From NCBI GenBank assembly GCA_002794775.1, contig NBAY01000002.1, positions 2,046,001 through 2,110,000 of the forward strand: a stretch of DNA of 64,000 nucleotides, written 5' to 3'. Each line of letters opens with the position of its first letter. Within the stretch, counting starts at the first letter, position 1. Shown here piece by piece: positions 42,449 to 54,800 of the stretch. This stretch comes from Porodaedalea pini. Lineage: Eukaryota > Basidiomycota > Agaricomycetes > Hymenochaetales > Hymenochaetaceae. A program made the translations under genes and the position numbers. The notes under the pieces are model-generated. The model was not told the origin of the DNA. It did no database searches and saw nothing but the letters and a program-made list of their open reading frames with translations.

Positions 42449-45196
42449 AGAAGGAAGCGAATTGCGAATGTCCGCCAAAGGGGGTAAGGAAGGGCGACAA
42501 GAAGATATATAGGAAGTGATAAAACGTTTGGCTTGATACTCGACGAAAAGGTCGATAGGAGGAATAGAAAGTAAGGAACCAGCAGCGTCCTTGTTAACGT
42601 TGTGGGATAGAATAAAAGAGAGAGTGCGATGTTGTACTGGAGATAAAATATAGCTGACTGAAGGGGATTTGGGAAAGAGAAGGGCACCGTAAACGGCGAC
42701 AGAACGAATGAGGTTGAAGTAAAGAAGACGGGCATATTCGAGATAAGAACCGTTTGAAGAATTAAATAGAAAAGATCGCTGTGAAAGAGTGGATAGCGCT
42801 TTATTGGCGCGAGACTGAAGGTGTAGTTTGGGATGGAGAAAATGATGAAATATGACTCCGAGCCAAGTAATTTGTGATCGGGGAGGAATGACGTGTGAAG
42901 GAGATAGAATAAGTGAGGGTTGGTGTTCTGGTTGTGATGGATAAGACGCAAGTTTGTTGGAAGAAGGAGTGAAATGAATAAGTTCAACAGAATCGGGGTC
43001 AATGGAAAGTCCCAGTTGCGCGAATTGAAGAGAAAGGAAACGGTATTGGTTTCGCAACCGGATAAGATTGGTTCGCATGCTCAGCGAGCGAGCAGCTAGA
43101 AGGTGGTCGTCCATATAGGCAATAAGGGGACGATTGAAAGGAAAGCGTTTGTGGTAGGCATCAATGGCTGGTGCGGCCGCGAAAATAGAAATTAAAGGAG
43201 AAAGGGGGGATCCTTGCGGAACGCCCCTGTTAGGTTTGGTAAAGGTATCGGAGAAGTATTGATTGAAATGTAATGAAATGGGGCGATCGCGCATCCAATG
43301 AGAAACGCAATTAATAAGATTGGGGTGAATGAGGGACCGGGTCAACCGATCAATGAGTAAAGGGTGGGAAATGTTGTCAAAAAAACCCTGGATGTCGATG
43401 GTAACCACGGAGGTCAGCCACCGGCGTTGTCTGGGTTCGAGTGGGCCGAGGCCAGGGGCATCGGTGATAGGGGACTGAATAAGGGGTTTGAAATTATTTA
43501 AATGTAAGAGTTCATAGCAAGCCGTAAGCGCCGATAAAGCCTTCCGGCAACCGTGCTGCGATGAAGGAATGAGGGAACGTTGTTCGAATATAACTTGAAG
43601 ACGATTGAAAAGAATGCGTTCAAATAATTTACCCATGGTATCAACCAGGGCAATAGGGCGAAAGGAACGAGGAAGGGAGAAATCAGAATGTTTTGGTTTG
43701 GGAATGAATGTGACGATGGAATGTTTAAAGGATGAAGGGAAATAGCCAAAAGTGAGGCAAGCGGAAAATATTTGGGAAAAGAACGACGGTTCGAGTTCAA
43801 TGAAAAGTTTTAAATGAAGGTAAGTGAAACAGTTGATGCCGGGTGACGTCGAGTCATCGGTGCCTTTTAGGGCCCAGAGAATTTCATCGACAGAGACAAG
43901 CTCAATGTCGGCTAGTGGTGGGAGGGTATGCTGGTCGTGATAGCCCGGCGGGAGCGCAGGAAAAAACGTCGAGCGGAAGAGGTCAGCCTTCTCGCTCTCG
44001 TTGACGGTGAAGCTACCGGAGGGGAGCTTAAGGGCACCAATAGGATGGCGGCGACGCGCTGTGCCTACGTGTTGTCGCCTCCAAATGGAGGAGTGATTGG
44101 ATTGTTGGAGTAAGCCACCGAAGAAGGAGGACTTGGCGGCGGCGAGAGTTTTATGGAGGCGGGAGAGACTCTCCGGCGATGGGCTAGCATGATGGGATTG
44201 GTAGTCACGACTGCATTGTTCGGTCCACCAAGAATGGGGCCCGTGATAAGTCCTGGGTTTATGTTTTCGCATAAATCGAGTGGTAAAGGATGAAAACAAC
44301 GTATAAAAAGAATGTAAAATAGCGTCAATGTCAAAAGGAGAATGAATATTCGTTGCATCAAAAGAGAATGAATGTGACTCGCGAAAATCAGAAATTAAAG
44401 AGGGAATATCGCGTTTGCGGACAAGACGGAGAGGATGTGTGTCTGGAGGTGGTTGGAACGAAATGGAAAAAGAAAATGTAAGAGGGAGATGGTCAGAATG
44501 AAATTGAAACGAAGGGTCTCCGATGAGGAGAGATTGAATAATAGGAGGGGAGATGTCTGGCGAACAAATAACAAGGTCAAGGGTGGAAGAACCTTGGGGG
44601 TAGTGAAAGGTAGGGGTGTTTGGAGGGTTGGCGATTATTAGCGAGGAATTGTCAATCCACTGCGTGAGGGGTTCGGAAGCAGAGAAAAGATAAGAGAAAT
44701 GTGGATCGGACCAAAGGATTGAATGGCGGTTGAAGTCCCCAAGAAAAATATGAGAATCAGCCGACGAAAGTTGGGGAAAAGGGTCTTCGAACAAATGAGA
44801 AGAAGGAGCGTTGTAAATGTTCCAAATGTGAATAGGGGGAAGTGATTGGCCACGATTAATACTGATCGTGACCTGAAATATGGGTCGTGATAAGTTCGGT
44901 TGGGAGCTAAATAAATGGGCGATGCGCGAGTGGATAAACGTTGCACAAGCGGGTGGTGCAGTATGAGATGGAGGGGGAAGTATACAAATAAAGGGGTCAG
45001 AATTGCGAGTAGCAAATTGCCATTCCCCAGCGGCGGAAGATTTGGAAGGAATTATAGTAGAAATGGTGGCAATTTCCTGTAAACAGATGATGTCCGGGCA
45101 CGCTGTACCCCTTTGAAAGAGGGATTTAAAAAGAAGGTCAGTGGTAGGTTCCGAACGACGGACATTCAGAGAAAGAATGGAAAGGGAAGTCATCAT
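42449..45196 (-). pseudogene. LINE ORF2, 5' part: AP endonuclease and reverse transcriptase
   Basis: About 915 residues, uninterrupted until the gypsy insertion. The endonuclease has LSILSLNVRRSEP, ICLQEIATI with the metal-binding Glu, FLGDFNRHSILWSDP, STLDLVICSPDI and SDHLPLTFSF with the terminal Asp-His. These enzymes nick target DNA for primed reverse transcription. Reverse transcriptase motifs are FIPKPKHSD, FRPIALVDTMGKLFERILFN, GVPQGSPLSPLIS and IAYMDDHLLAARS; the active site reads YMDD where many LINEs have FADD. It starts with ATG immediately after the ORF1 stop (TAAATG). The frame currently ends in the LTR (Cys, stop at 42443), but joins the RNase H part in frame if the gypsy element is removed. 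Confidence 0.88.
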
Positions 45197-47431
45197 TTAA
45201 TAAGGAGGTCGGTAATTGCGACGGGCTGGACAGGCGGAAGACCTGGCGTTATGATCGCCTTGGCAGTTGATACAATGCGCAAAGTGTTGACATGCAAGGT
45301 TGTTGGATTCGGTGCAAGGGGTGCATCTTGCGACGTGCACGGCCGTGCGATGTGGTTCCGAACAGATGGCACATCGCGCCACTGATCGACATTTAGTGGA
45401 GGGATGGCCCAGGCGGTGGCAGTTGTCGCACTGGGAGATTGTTGGTCTGGCACGCATCTCCTCGAGGCGTCGAATGACACCGAAAACTGGGATATTGCGG
45501 TTGTTGTGGAGGAAAAAGTGATCAAAGGAAAGGCGATTAGTATCCTTGAGAATAATGGAAACGTTACAATAGTCAAGCGTGTTAAGGTGCTCGATAGATG
45601 CCATGAATTGAGGAGGGTAGAGGAATTCCTGGCCAGTGAATTGCGGAAGAGACGATAACTCTTCTAATAAGTCCCCCTGGGAATAGAGGACGTTGGTATT
45701 TTTGTCAAAGACTGGGACGGCTGGGAGAACGAGTTTGAATTGGGGAGAAGGGGTAAAAACCTTCGCCCCACTGATGTTAATAACGCGATTGAGAAGAGAA
45801 GAGAGGGCCGTGAAGTTAGAATCGAAATCAGCGCGGATATTAGTGAAGGAGACGCATAAATTGCCATTTGAAGTATACTCGACGTTAAGAACGACGAGAT
45901 GCTTAAAATCAGCGGAGCCTTTAAGGCCGGAACGAACGGTGTTCTTGATAGAATTGGGAAGGGGGCGAACGGCAAGGTTGTCTGGGAGAGAGAAATAGAC
46001 GCGCTTGACGTTACGAATGCGAGTATTGACCGAGCTGTTAGCTCGGTTCATGGGCGTGGTGGTGACCTCCCCGTCAGGGTGGTCAGTGGTAGGTCGCGTA
46101 ACTTTTGTGGGAATCTGTTTAGGCTTTTTCTGTGCGGCCTTGGCGTAAGTTACCGTAGTGTACCCATCGTTGTCGGTTCCAACAGACTGAACTGGAGGGG
46201 GATATATAGTAGTTGTTAATCCTGGACGAGGGGCGTTATGTTCCGAGTGCATATATCCATCCGGTGCGTGGATTGTGCCTTGTGTGTCCATGCGGTAACC
46301 CGAACCCGGGATATGAGTTTTGGCCATGGCCGCTTCATATTCCGTGCGTCCACCCTTGGGAGGGGGCACGCGTTGCTTAACAACCGGGGGAGGTGGGGGG
46401 AACCGCGGATCATGAGTGAAACGGGCGCCTAGAGGATCTGGCAGGTACTTTTTGTCGTTAGAGGCGTTAGCTGAGAAAGATACTTTGGGTTTATTGGTGT
46501 TTTGTGCCTGTTTTTCAAGTTTAGTGGTTTTTTCGGTCAAAGATGAAACCATAGATAAAAGGGAGGAAATAGAACGGGACATAGTCGAGAGTTCATCAGA
46601 AATACGTTCCTCGCGGAGGTCCTGAGGACTCCGATAAATATTGTCGAAGGTGTCTTTGCAATATGGTGAATGAATTTTAAAGGCGGTCTGAAAGCTGTTA
46701 ATAGCAGAGTTAGCATAGTTTTCTCGCTGAGTTTCCTCATCGAGCATGTTAGAACGGTGGATCCAAAAACAGAGGGAGGATGCGATGCTAGCCATATAAC
46801 GTCCCATACGTGCGGGATCGTTCTGGAAAGGCGTCTCTGACTTCCAGAGATCCTGTGCGATAAGGTTACGGAGGTCACGGACCGAGCCGTCCGCGAGTTC
46901 AAGAGCTTTACGGTTGACTTCCTCGGCAATTTCCGGGTCCTCGTGATTGATATCGATGGGATCGATGTCGGCTGGGGGGGGTTGCGAATCCACATACAAG
47001 TCATCGGCGTCCATGGCGTCCTTGTCGTCTGGGATTTGTCCGATGGTGGCGGGGTTGCTGGGAGCCTCGCGCGCCTGATGTTCGTCTTCGGATGGGGATC
47101 ATTTAAGCGACTGTTGGGAGAGAATTTCCGGAGTAGGGGGGAGGTCCCCTTGTTTTCGGAGGGCGGCGGCATGCTGATCCGCTTCGACGTCTGGGGACCA
47201 GTTTACGATATTGTTCGAGGAATAATCGCAAACGGCTGAGTTATGATTGTAGGTAGAGTCGCGTCCACATTTGCTGCAAAGCTTCGCCGTGCCGGAGACA
47301 CACGAGCGACTGTGATGAGGCAATTCGTATTTGCACTCTTCACATTTAGTGGGATCCTTGATGTTGCCTAAGGACCTGAGCGATTTGGTTCTATGGAGAC
47401 TCGGTGGCTTCGCGTTAGGGGGCGGGGCCAT
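45197..47431 (-). pseudogene. LINE ORF1, zinc-knuckle RNA-binding protein, one in-frame stop
   Basis: Gag-like nucleic-acid-binding protein of the LINE. It starts MAPPPNAKPPSLHRTKSLRS at 47431 and contains an N-terminal Cys cluster (CEECKYELPHHSRSC, CSKCGRDS). A TGA at 47101-47099 interrupts it, but the same frame stays open beyond and continues through MDADDLYVDSQPPPADIDPI. A coiled-coil-like segment with SSLLSMVSSLTEKTTKLEKQ follows, then a Pro-rich region, an RRM-like stretch (KRVYFSLPDNLAVRPLP) and three C-terminal CCHC knuckles (CDNCHRLGHPSTKC, CAICSEPHRTAVHVARC, CINCQGDHNARSSAC). It stops at TAA 45199-45197. The single TGA follows an AAA codon and could derive from CGA. Confidence 0.82.
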
Positions 47432-47497
47432 CGTTGAAACAATGAAGATGCAGATAAGGTCTTTCCCACGGTCGAGATGATGGTGGTAAGAGGTTAA

Positions 47498-47509
47498 GTG
47501 ACTGCCACT
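47498..47509. repeat. Target-site duplication, LINE 5' side
   Basis: GTGACTGCCACT, matching 36361-36372. It lies 88 bp upstream of the MDM1-type start codon and leaves the LINE with an intact 5' end. Confidence 0.8.
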
Positions 47510-47597
47510 CCTGGCGTGACTGCCAATCGCGACTTCCACCGCTATATACTCAGCTCACATACGTCCTCAAGAAGGCACATGATATGGTCTGTTAACT
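47510..47597 (+). promoter_or_regulatory. Remaining promoter of the MDM1-type gene
   Basis: 88 bp between the LINE and the start codon. It includes a TATATACTC element near 47543-47551, about 50 bp before the ATG. The rest of the ancestral divergent promoter now lies 11 kb away by the carrier gene. Confidence 0.4.
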
Positions 47598-50500
47598 ATG
47601 CTGAACGATAACGTCCAGGCGGCCGTGGGCGTTGCAGTCTTCTCGATTGTCTTGCCACTTGTCTTCCGTGTTCTCTTGTCGCCCTGGACATCCATCTTCA
47701 TATTCCCCATACTCTTGTTTATCGCGTTGCTGTCGGGCTTCTTAGCGCAATTGTGTTTGGGATATGTAGTCGACAAGAAACATTCAAGGGCACATCAAAG
47801 GCTTTCGCGGTCGTCTCGGCCTCTCGCCTTTTCAACTCCTGCGGCATGGCAAGCCGTCCTTACCCGCTCGAAATGGTCACACAGATCGCCACATAGCCTC
47901 GCTCATTTACGTCCAGACTATCCATCGGTCTCAACGGCAGTGAATGAGATTCTGATTATGATAGTTAGAGACTTCGTTCTAACGTGGTATACTGAATTGT
48001 CATCTTCTCCGGCCTTTCCAGCCGCTGTCTCTGAAAGCGTCCATGGCTCCCTAGAGACGTTGCTGAAACGAGTGGAAGGCATAGACATGGCGTCGCTCAT
48101 CGTGAGGCGCATATTGCCCAAACTTACATCTCATGTAGACCAGTTCAGGTATTCCGAAACAGCTCTACGTGGGGCCGGACTCGAAAGACATCTGACCCAG
48201 TCGGAGGAGCTGGATTTACTGCTTGCAAGTCGCTATGTTAGTAAGGGGGGTAGCTTGCACCCAGCAGTGGATAATCTCTCGACAACATTTACGAGACAGA
48301 CTGAAGAAACCCATCTCAAGTCTCTCGTGGACGCCGTTCTACCTCTTATTCTTCCTCCGAAGGATAGCAACAGCAAGGCCGTCCGTATTGTCGCTCGTGA
48401 AATAGTTGCTTGTTGTGTCCTGGCTCCTGTCACAGACCTTCTTTCAGACCCGGATTTCTGGAATCGTACAATTGACCAACTAGTACGTGCTTCTCCGTGA
48501 TCCCTTGCTTTCAATCCTGACATCAATTAAGGCAGGAGCAGCTATTAGACAACAGTGAGCCTGCGCATTCGTGTTGTCTAGTACGGTGTGAACAATGACG
48601 GTTCATCTTCTAAGAAAGCTTATTACGAGAGTTCGTAATGTTTTGGAGTCTCAGTCGCCTGCCCATACACTTGCTCGGCATAGCAAGTCAAACCATCCGC
48701 GACAAGAAACAATAACTTTGCAAACGGATGCTCGACATTTTGAGGCGTTTCTGCGCAGCATCAGCCGCTGCGATTCTCTACTAGATGCCCGGCGCCTAAA
48801 GAACGACATCATAGGCGAAATTAGGCGAACGAGAGCTTTGTTGGGTAAGACCACCATGTTCTCAACCCGCTAAGTACGACTGAAGTTCTGTCAGCGAGAC
48901 ATGAAAACGAGGACTGGATTGATGGGAAGAAGACAGAGGATGTCGTTGCTTTTCTTGACAGGCTGTATACGGCGAAACGGAAGATCGAGAAGAGGATCAT
49001 AGTTCTTGGTGGTCAAGATGATTCGGTATGTACGCCTTGTTTCTATACCGACCCAGACTACTGCTGAGAAAACCTCCAATTAGCCATCGTCATTCCTTCA
49101 GGATAGTGATATTGTCTCTTCCTTCCGCCTTCGCGATATCCTCACGAACCCAAGCTCGCTGTCTTATTTCATGGAGTTCATGGATCGACGTGGCCGTTCC
49201 TTGCTCGTTCAATTTTGGCTCACAGTGGAGAGTTTCAAAAATCCACTTGAATCAGTTGATTCAGACTCTTCTGGTGAGGAGTACGAACCCCTAGCTGACC
49301 CCGCGTTAGCAGCTACCTTAAAAGAAGATCTAAACATGATCAACGACCTCTACTTTGCAAGCCCAGTTATTCCGACCGCATTATCTTCTATCTCCCAAAA
49401 ATACATTCAGGCGATTCAGTCATATGCCACAGAGGAATTAGCGTCGGCTGCACAAGAGAGGAAGGCTCGTCGGAGCGTGATGCTGGCACAGAGACAAGTG
49501 GAGCAGGATATGGACCATGACTTCGAAAATTTTAGGCGGAGTGACCTCTGGTTTCGTGCTGTCGGGGATTTGGGCCCCAAAAACCGGCCTAGTGAAATTT
49601 CGCTACCTGCAGCTCCTTCTCCAGTAGTGCAGCAAGGGAACTCATCCGCATCTACTGGTCTTCTTGCTTCTTTGGTTCAAGGTTTCACGCCAGACCTTAC
49701 CCGTAGCCAGACTTCAAAGCCTCCATTTTTTCGACGCCCGGAGTCAACTCGTTCTCTTGCTGGACCTTCTGTCAATGCTCCAGCGATCACGAGACCACAA
49801 ATATCGACTGAGTCTTGCAGATCTTCTACGATGCCGTCACCAGCACCTAGTAGATCTGCGTCAGCACAGGCGCCTTCCAGCAGCTTAGAAATCCTCATGT
49901 CCTCCTCACCGGACGCGAAAACCAGCAGTTTACCTCGAGCTCCTTTATTTGACGAAGCTGAAGATGGTCGACTACTGTCCGCGGACGCTGAAGAAGCGCA
50001 ACGCATGGAGGCCATCCAGGCAGCAGTGACAGACATTATCGCTTCAGAGAACAGATTGGATGTCGAACATGTGGCGCATGCGCATCGGTCTGACGAGTCG
50101 TTGGACCACGTTGCTGATAACCGCGATACTAGAAGCAGCTCTAAACGCAAAACTATCTTTACCGATGTACGGGAAGATATAGAGGATGTCGATGAGCGTC
50201 CAGCCGAAGATGATGAACCGAAGTCGGGTTCACTAGAGCTCGCGGCACCAGGGGACCTTCAACTTCCTCACGAAATATCACGCTTAGCGGATAAGATTGT
50301 ACATATTCAGTCTCAGGATGTGATTTTGGACAACTTAATCAGGAAGGCTGAGTTGACCGGAGATGCTCAGGAATTGCGTCTCCTCAAGAAGTCAAAGTCT
50401 GCTCTCGAAAGAGAGCTGAGACAGCTTTCTTTCCAGAAAATGCAGTATGAACAACAGGATTCTGCTAGCAAGCTGGTTCCTGGGCGAACGAAGGCGTCGA

Positions 50501-51811
50501 TAGTCAATTCTACTGTGGGCGAAGAGGACGGGAAGCAGGTCGTGAGATACTTGATTGAAGTGCAGCAGCTCGGTACGGGATGGGTGGTAGCCCGCCGATA
50601 CAGCGAATTTTTGTTCATGCATCAGCGGTTAAGAGATCGATTTCTGACGGTGAAGAACTTGGAATTCCCTGGGAAGCACTTGGTGACGACACTATCGACT
50701 CACATGGTAGATAACCGGCGTGTTGCTTTGGAAAAGTATCTTCAGGTGTGTGATGAACTCCTTTCTCTGCTTCCTTCAAACTAACTCATGGTGTCGTCAG
50801 AGTCTTCTTGCTATTCCGATGGTTTGCGAAAGCCAAGAACTTCGAGCCTTTCTTTCTCGTGACTCGCCTTTTATAGCGAAGTCGTTGCCAGAAGCAACTA
50901 CAAAGGAGTTGGCTGCTTTTCCAGGACATAACATTGTCCGCAATATGTATCGTTCATTCACTGAGAGCATCGACGAAGTATTCTTCGGTCCTTCAATGCT
51001 TGATGTCATGATAGGCCGGCTCACTCGTCAGGCGGCCGAGTTTGCTGGTATCGTTGGCACGGCGGTGAATGATGAGGATCTTGTCACACAGGCGCTGAAA
51101 GCGTCGGGGAGGGCGGCACCGGAGGACACCCTGGCTCAGCTGCCAGGGGACTTGAAGCCGCTTGAGGGGGAGACCAGTACATCTTCCTTCACAGCCCCCA
51201 TTTGCGACCTTATTCTCGCCATCTTCGAGCTCGACAAGAAAAACAACTGGCTGAGGAGACAGGCTATTGTGATCATACTACAGCAAGTACTAGGCGGCAC
51301 TGTAGAACGGTACGTTCTTCCTTTATAAGGAAACGAAACTCTCGTCCTGACCCCTATATAGGAAATTCCGTGAGAGCATGAATTCCGTCCTTGACGAACC
51401 ACATTTGCTTTCATATATCAACATCTTCAAAGATAGCATGTGGCCTGGAGGGCGTCTCAAGCCCTCTGGAGCATCAAGGACAGCCGACGAGAAAACTCGT
51501 ACGAGGGACGAAGCAAATCGCAAACTCTCTGCTCTGTTGCCTGGTAAGTTATACGTACCTTCCCTCTTCATGCTATTCTCACCCTGTACTAGATGTCGCT
51601 GCAAACATGATGGGACGTTCAAATGCTCGCCGCGGCGCGCGACGCATCTTCGCGGTTCTCCAGAATCGTCGTCTTAACCAGCACATTGTTTATACCGTCC
51701 TTGATGAGGTGTCTGCCCATTCAATACTGATTAACGAACAATCGCTGACTGATGTGCTTTCAGATTTTCATGGCTCTTTTCCCGGAAGCGAGCAAGTCTT
51801 TTTCCAATTAA
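47598..51811 (+). CDS. MDM1-type sorting nexin (PXA-RGS-PX-Nexin_C)
   Basis: Large membrane-tethered sorting nexin of the Mdm1/SNX13/SNX14/SNX25 family, known to tether ER to vacuole and lipid droplets. Two hydrophobic segments near the N terminus (VAVFSIVLPLVFRVLLSPW and FIFPILLFIALLSGFLAQL) form the ER hairpin. The PXA domain spans about 47900-48870. An RGS domain follows: TNPSSLSYFMEFMDRRGRSL and FWLTVESFKNPLE. A long disordered linker and a coiled coil (LIRKAELTGDAQELRLLKKS) precede PX: YLIEVQQLGTGWVVARRYSE and LEFPGKHLVTTL. The Nexin_C domain ends in a last exon, IFMALFPEASKSFSN, stop 51809-51811. About eight introns; the main exon runs 49160 to 50740. No damage is seen despite the transposon next door. 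Confidence 0.9.
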
Positions 51812-54800
51812 TACGTCTTGGGATTCGCGAAGTGGCACATCTTACTTATGACTCCAAATTAGTTTATGATTTGACATACGAGCATTGTATTTCTCGATTT
51901 TTTGGACATGATAATGGTACTTATACATTGGACAGGAAGACTGTGTGATAGTGTGAACGAAGTGAAGGATAACCGGAGCCCGGAGCATCTAGACCCTCTG
52001 CATCATCAGTGCGATGTCCTCTATATGTGTTCGCCCGTTCGAGAGCCATGAAGTCATCGCCCACCGTCCGGCCAACCCAGCCCACCACTGGTGATATTCC
52101 GGGCATTCAGACCATGCTGGACTGCTTGTCAGAGTCGCGGGAGTCCCGATAGGATTTAGAGTGTTTAGCGGAGGAAGTGATCTGATATAACATACTGTAT
52201 ATATTTATGCGCGGGCATAGGGTGTGGGATGCGGGGTGCGGGTACCGGCAGGCTTTTTGATGATATGATAAGTGTGTTTGGGATTGGATTGCAATGCGTT
52301 GGAGGCGAATAGATATGAATATCGTGGTCAGCATGCGGAGGCGTGGGGGATTTGCGTCGCGGGTCGATCCTGTTACTATCGTCGGCGCGCTCGGAGTCGG
52401 GTGGACCCACGAAATCGAGTCTGTTTTTGGAATGTTAATTCTCTTTCATTCGTCAGCCACACGACGGTATTAATATTGCTGCTGGACGTCGAAACACTGG
52501 AGCTAATAGGATACAGACACCTCATTTACGCATGTCCTAGACTCACGGTCGTACGTTGATTGGGCCAGGTAATCATCTCGGACTCGGGGGCGCGGTACGG
52601 CGATCCAGAGGAAGAAACCCCGTACGTTGGTAAGTTGTAGGGGAGTAGTAACTTAGATGGGACTGGGTAAGAACTGTGTACGGCAGTGTCGCGGTTCTAA
52701 TCAACTGCCTTTCGATTTCGGTCGCTGTAAGATGCTTGCCGATGTGTATTCTTCAGCCTAGTGGTCCAGCCTTTTGGCGGTGCGGTTCGCATGTTTGCTG
52801 ATGAGATGATGAGTCACCGCGCGATATTTCGAAGCGGTCGCATCATCGTGCCGAGCTGCCCTGTGAAGCAGGTGCATAAGTCATGCATGGGAGAGGATTC
52901 ATCATCCAGGAGTTCAAGGGGGTTTCTGGTTTATAAGACAGACTGAATAATAAAACTTCGTCGATGATTCAGACGCACCTTGCATAGCACAAGAATTTCA
53001 TTCGGCTCACCGCGGTGCTTCGTTCCTGTGGCTGCATCTCCATCTCCATCTCCATATGAATTTATTTCCGCGCGTAAAGATGCGCGAGATAGAAGAGGAA
53101 GCATGAGTACTGCATAGTGCAAGGAAGTACGAAGTCGTGCCAGCAGGCCGTGAGTCATCATCTTTGATCTCCAACGTGTTTTGTTAGTTAGAACTCAGAA
53201 GGGAGTTCAATGGTTTCTGATTCAGGGGAGTCGAGAACTTAGAAGGACTCGGGCTTCGACAGCCGCGATCAAAATGGACGAACGTGTTGTGCGCTGTCAA
53301 TCGTGTAAAGTCCACTGGCACGTCCGGTTCCGAGCCCCGAGGTTCCCCTACACATCACGAACGTGCATGCATAGGCAGGACGCAGACCTCGGAGTCCACA
53401 AAAATGAACTTGAGTTTCTAGAAATAAAACCGAGGCGAGGAGCGCGGGTTTACCTACACTTCCCGTCTCCAGGGAGGAAAAAAACATCGAAGACGAAATC
53501 GAAATCGAAGTTCGATCAAAGCGAAGGCCGAATGCAGAAATTATCGTTCGAGGGCGATCAACGCCGGTCGCCATTAGGGACAGAGATCTAGATCTGATAG
53601 TCCAGTGAATAGCAATCGGGCTCGTGGGGAATGGACGCGTTGTCGCCGACCGACCATCCGACTCCGAGATTCGAGACCGTGGAGGGTCATGGTTAGCGCG
53701 TGCTCAGCTCAACGACAGCGCAGACCCGTGGTCAGTCGGAAACAACTTGAGGCAAGTTGCAGGGCTCAACTTGAGCCCTATCGTACACGAGGCGACGGGG
53801 AGGATGCGAGACTCCTGCGGGCGGGCGAAACTTTGGAGTTGGACAGGACGTCGAAGGGAATCGAATCAGGGGATTGGGTTTGGACGGACAGACAGTTCGA
53901 GGTACTCTGCGGTTGGCAATAATAATACTAATGCGATGCGAGCTGCGCGGCCGCCCTTCATTCGCTCCATCCGCGTCTTTGTCGTCGTCTTCTTCTTATC
54001 TGCACACCAGTGAGCCGGCGGCGCTCAGCACTCACGCTGCCAGTGGTCGATAAGTTCATTCTACGTGTGGGCGGGAGCGCCAAGAACGAAAGGAAGCCCT
54101 CCCATGAGATGCCCGCCACGACTTCCTAAGCTCAGGACGACTGCCCGACAAGCCGAATGGACCTATTCAAATCCCTCAGGCCTTATCATCCAACGGTCAC
54201 GCAACCCACGTAAGAATAGCAGAGCCAGGCGCGGCACGTAGGCGCGGACTGTTCGGACTCCGGAACTGAGGGCGCGACTCCCGACGCCCCAGTACTGTAC
54301 ACGTAAACTACCACCTCCGTTATCGCGAATCTCACAACTGTGGAAACCACGGTCTCTATCGGCGTTTAGGATCACGAATATGTTGATAATAAATATGCGT
54401 AGTTGGTATACTAGAAACTGACGATAGTGAAAGGAAAGATAAACACGTTGGTACATTCAGCCAAAAGCAGTCAGATAATGCACGAAAATAAAAGGAAAAT
54501 AAAATGTATGGAAGGGGAACATGCAAAGTTATCTTCGCCCGTCCCCCTTCCTCGCTCGCACTCTGCTCTGCTCTCTCTCGCCAGTGTCCATTGAGTTAAT
54601 GAAGATTCCCGTCTGACGCAGAAAATAGGTGAAAACAAAAGGAAATCATATACGTCGATTGCGTTATGTGTGCGGTGTGGGGGAAGAAGGGGTTATGCGG
54701 ATGACACTTGGATGGAGCTTTGCACGATTAGAAAGAAGAACAAGATGAGAAGAGTAAGCAGAATGCGGGACGGGGAAGGGAGGATGCTTTTAGTCGTACA

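Larger units (their letters stand above)
36373..47497 (-). mobile_element. LINE (non-LTR retrotransposon, Tad/I-type organisation) split by a gypsy element
   Basis: Minus-strand LINE of about 6.3 kb once the inserted gypsy element is removed. Order from its 5' end: a 66-bp leader (47497-47432), ORF1 (47431-45197), ORF2 endonuclease and reverse transcriptase (45196-42449), the gypsy insertion, ORF2 RNase H region (37608-36529) and a 3' end to 36373. It is flanked by a 12-bp duplication and seems full length, including the extreme 5' end. No poly(A) tail is visible; the 3' end simply reads CCTTATAA. Fungal Tad elements combine an AP endonuclease, reverse transcriptase and C-terminal RNase H in this way, which is why I place it there, but clade placement needs a tree. 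ORF1 has one in-frame stop. Confidence 0.88.

Noticed and set aside
47432..47539. Upstream ATG at 47539 as start of LINE ORF1
   Set aside because: It lies beyond the target-site duplication, outside the element; the first ATG inside is at 47431.
53181..54013. Overlapping frames of 105-136 residues
   Set aside because: GC-rich sequence open on both strands, no domain, no introns and no promoter signal.
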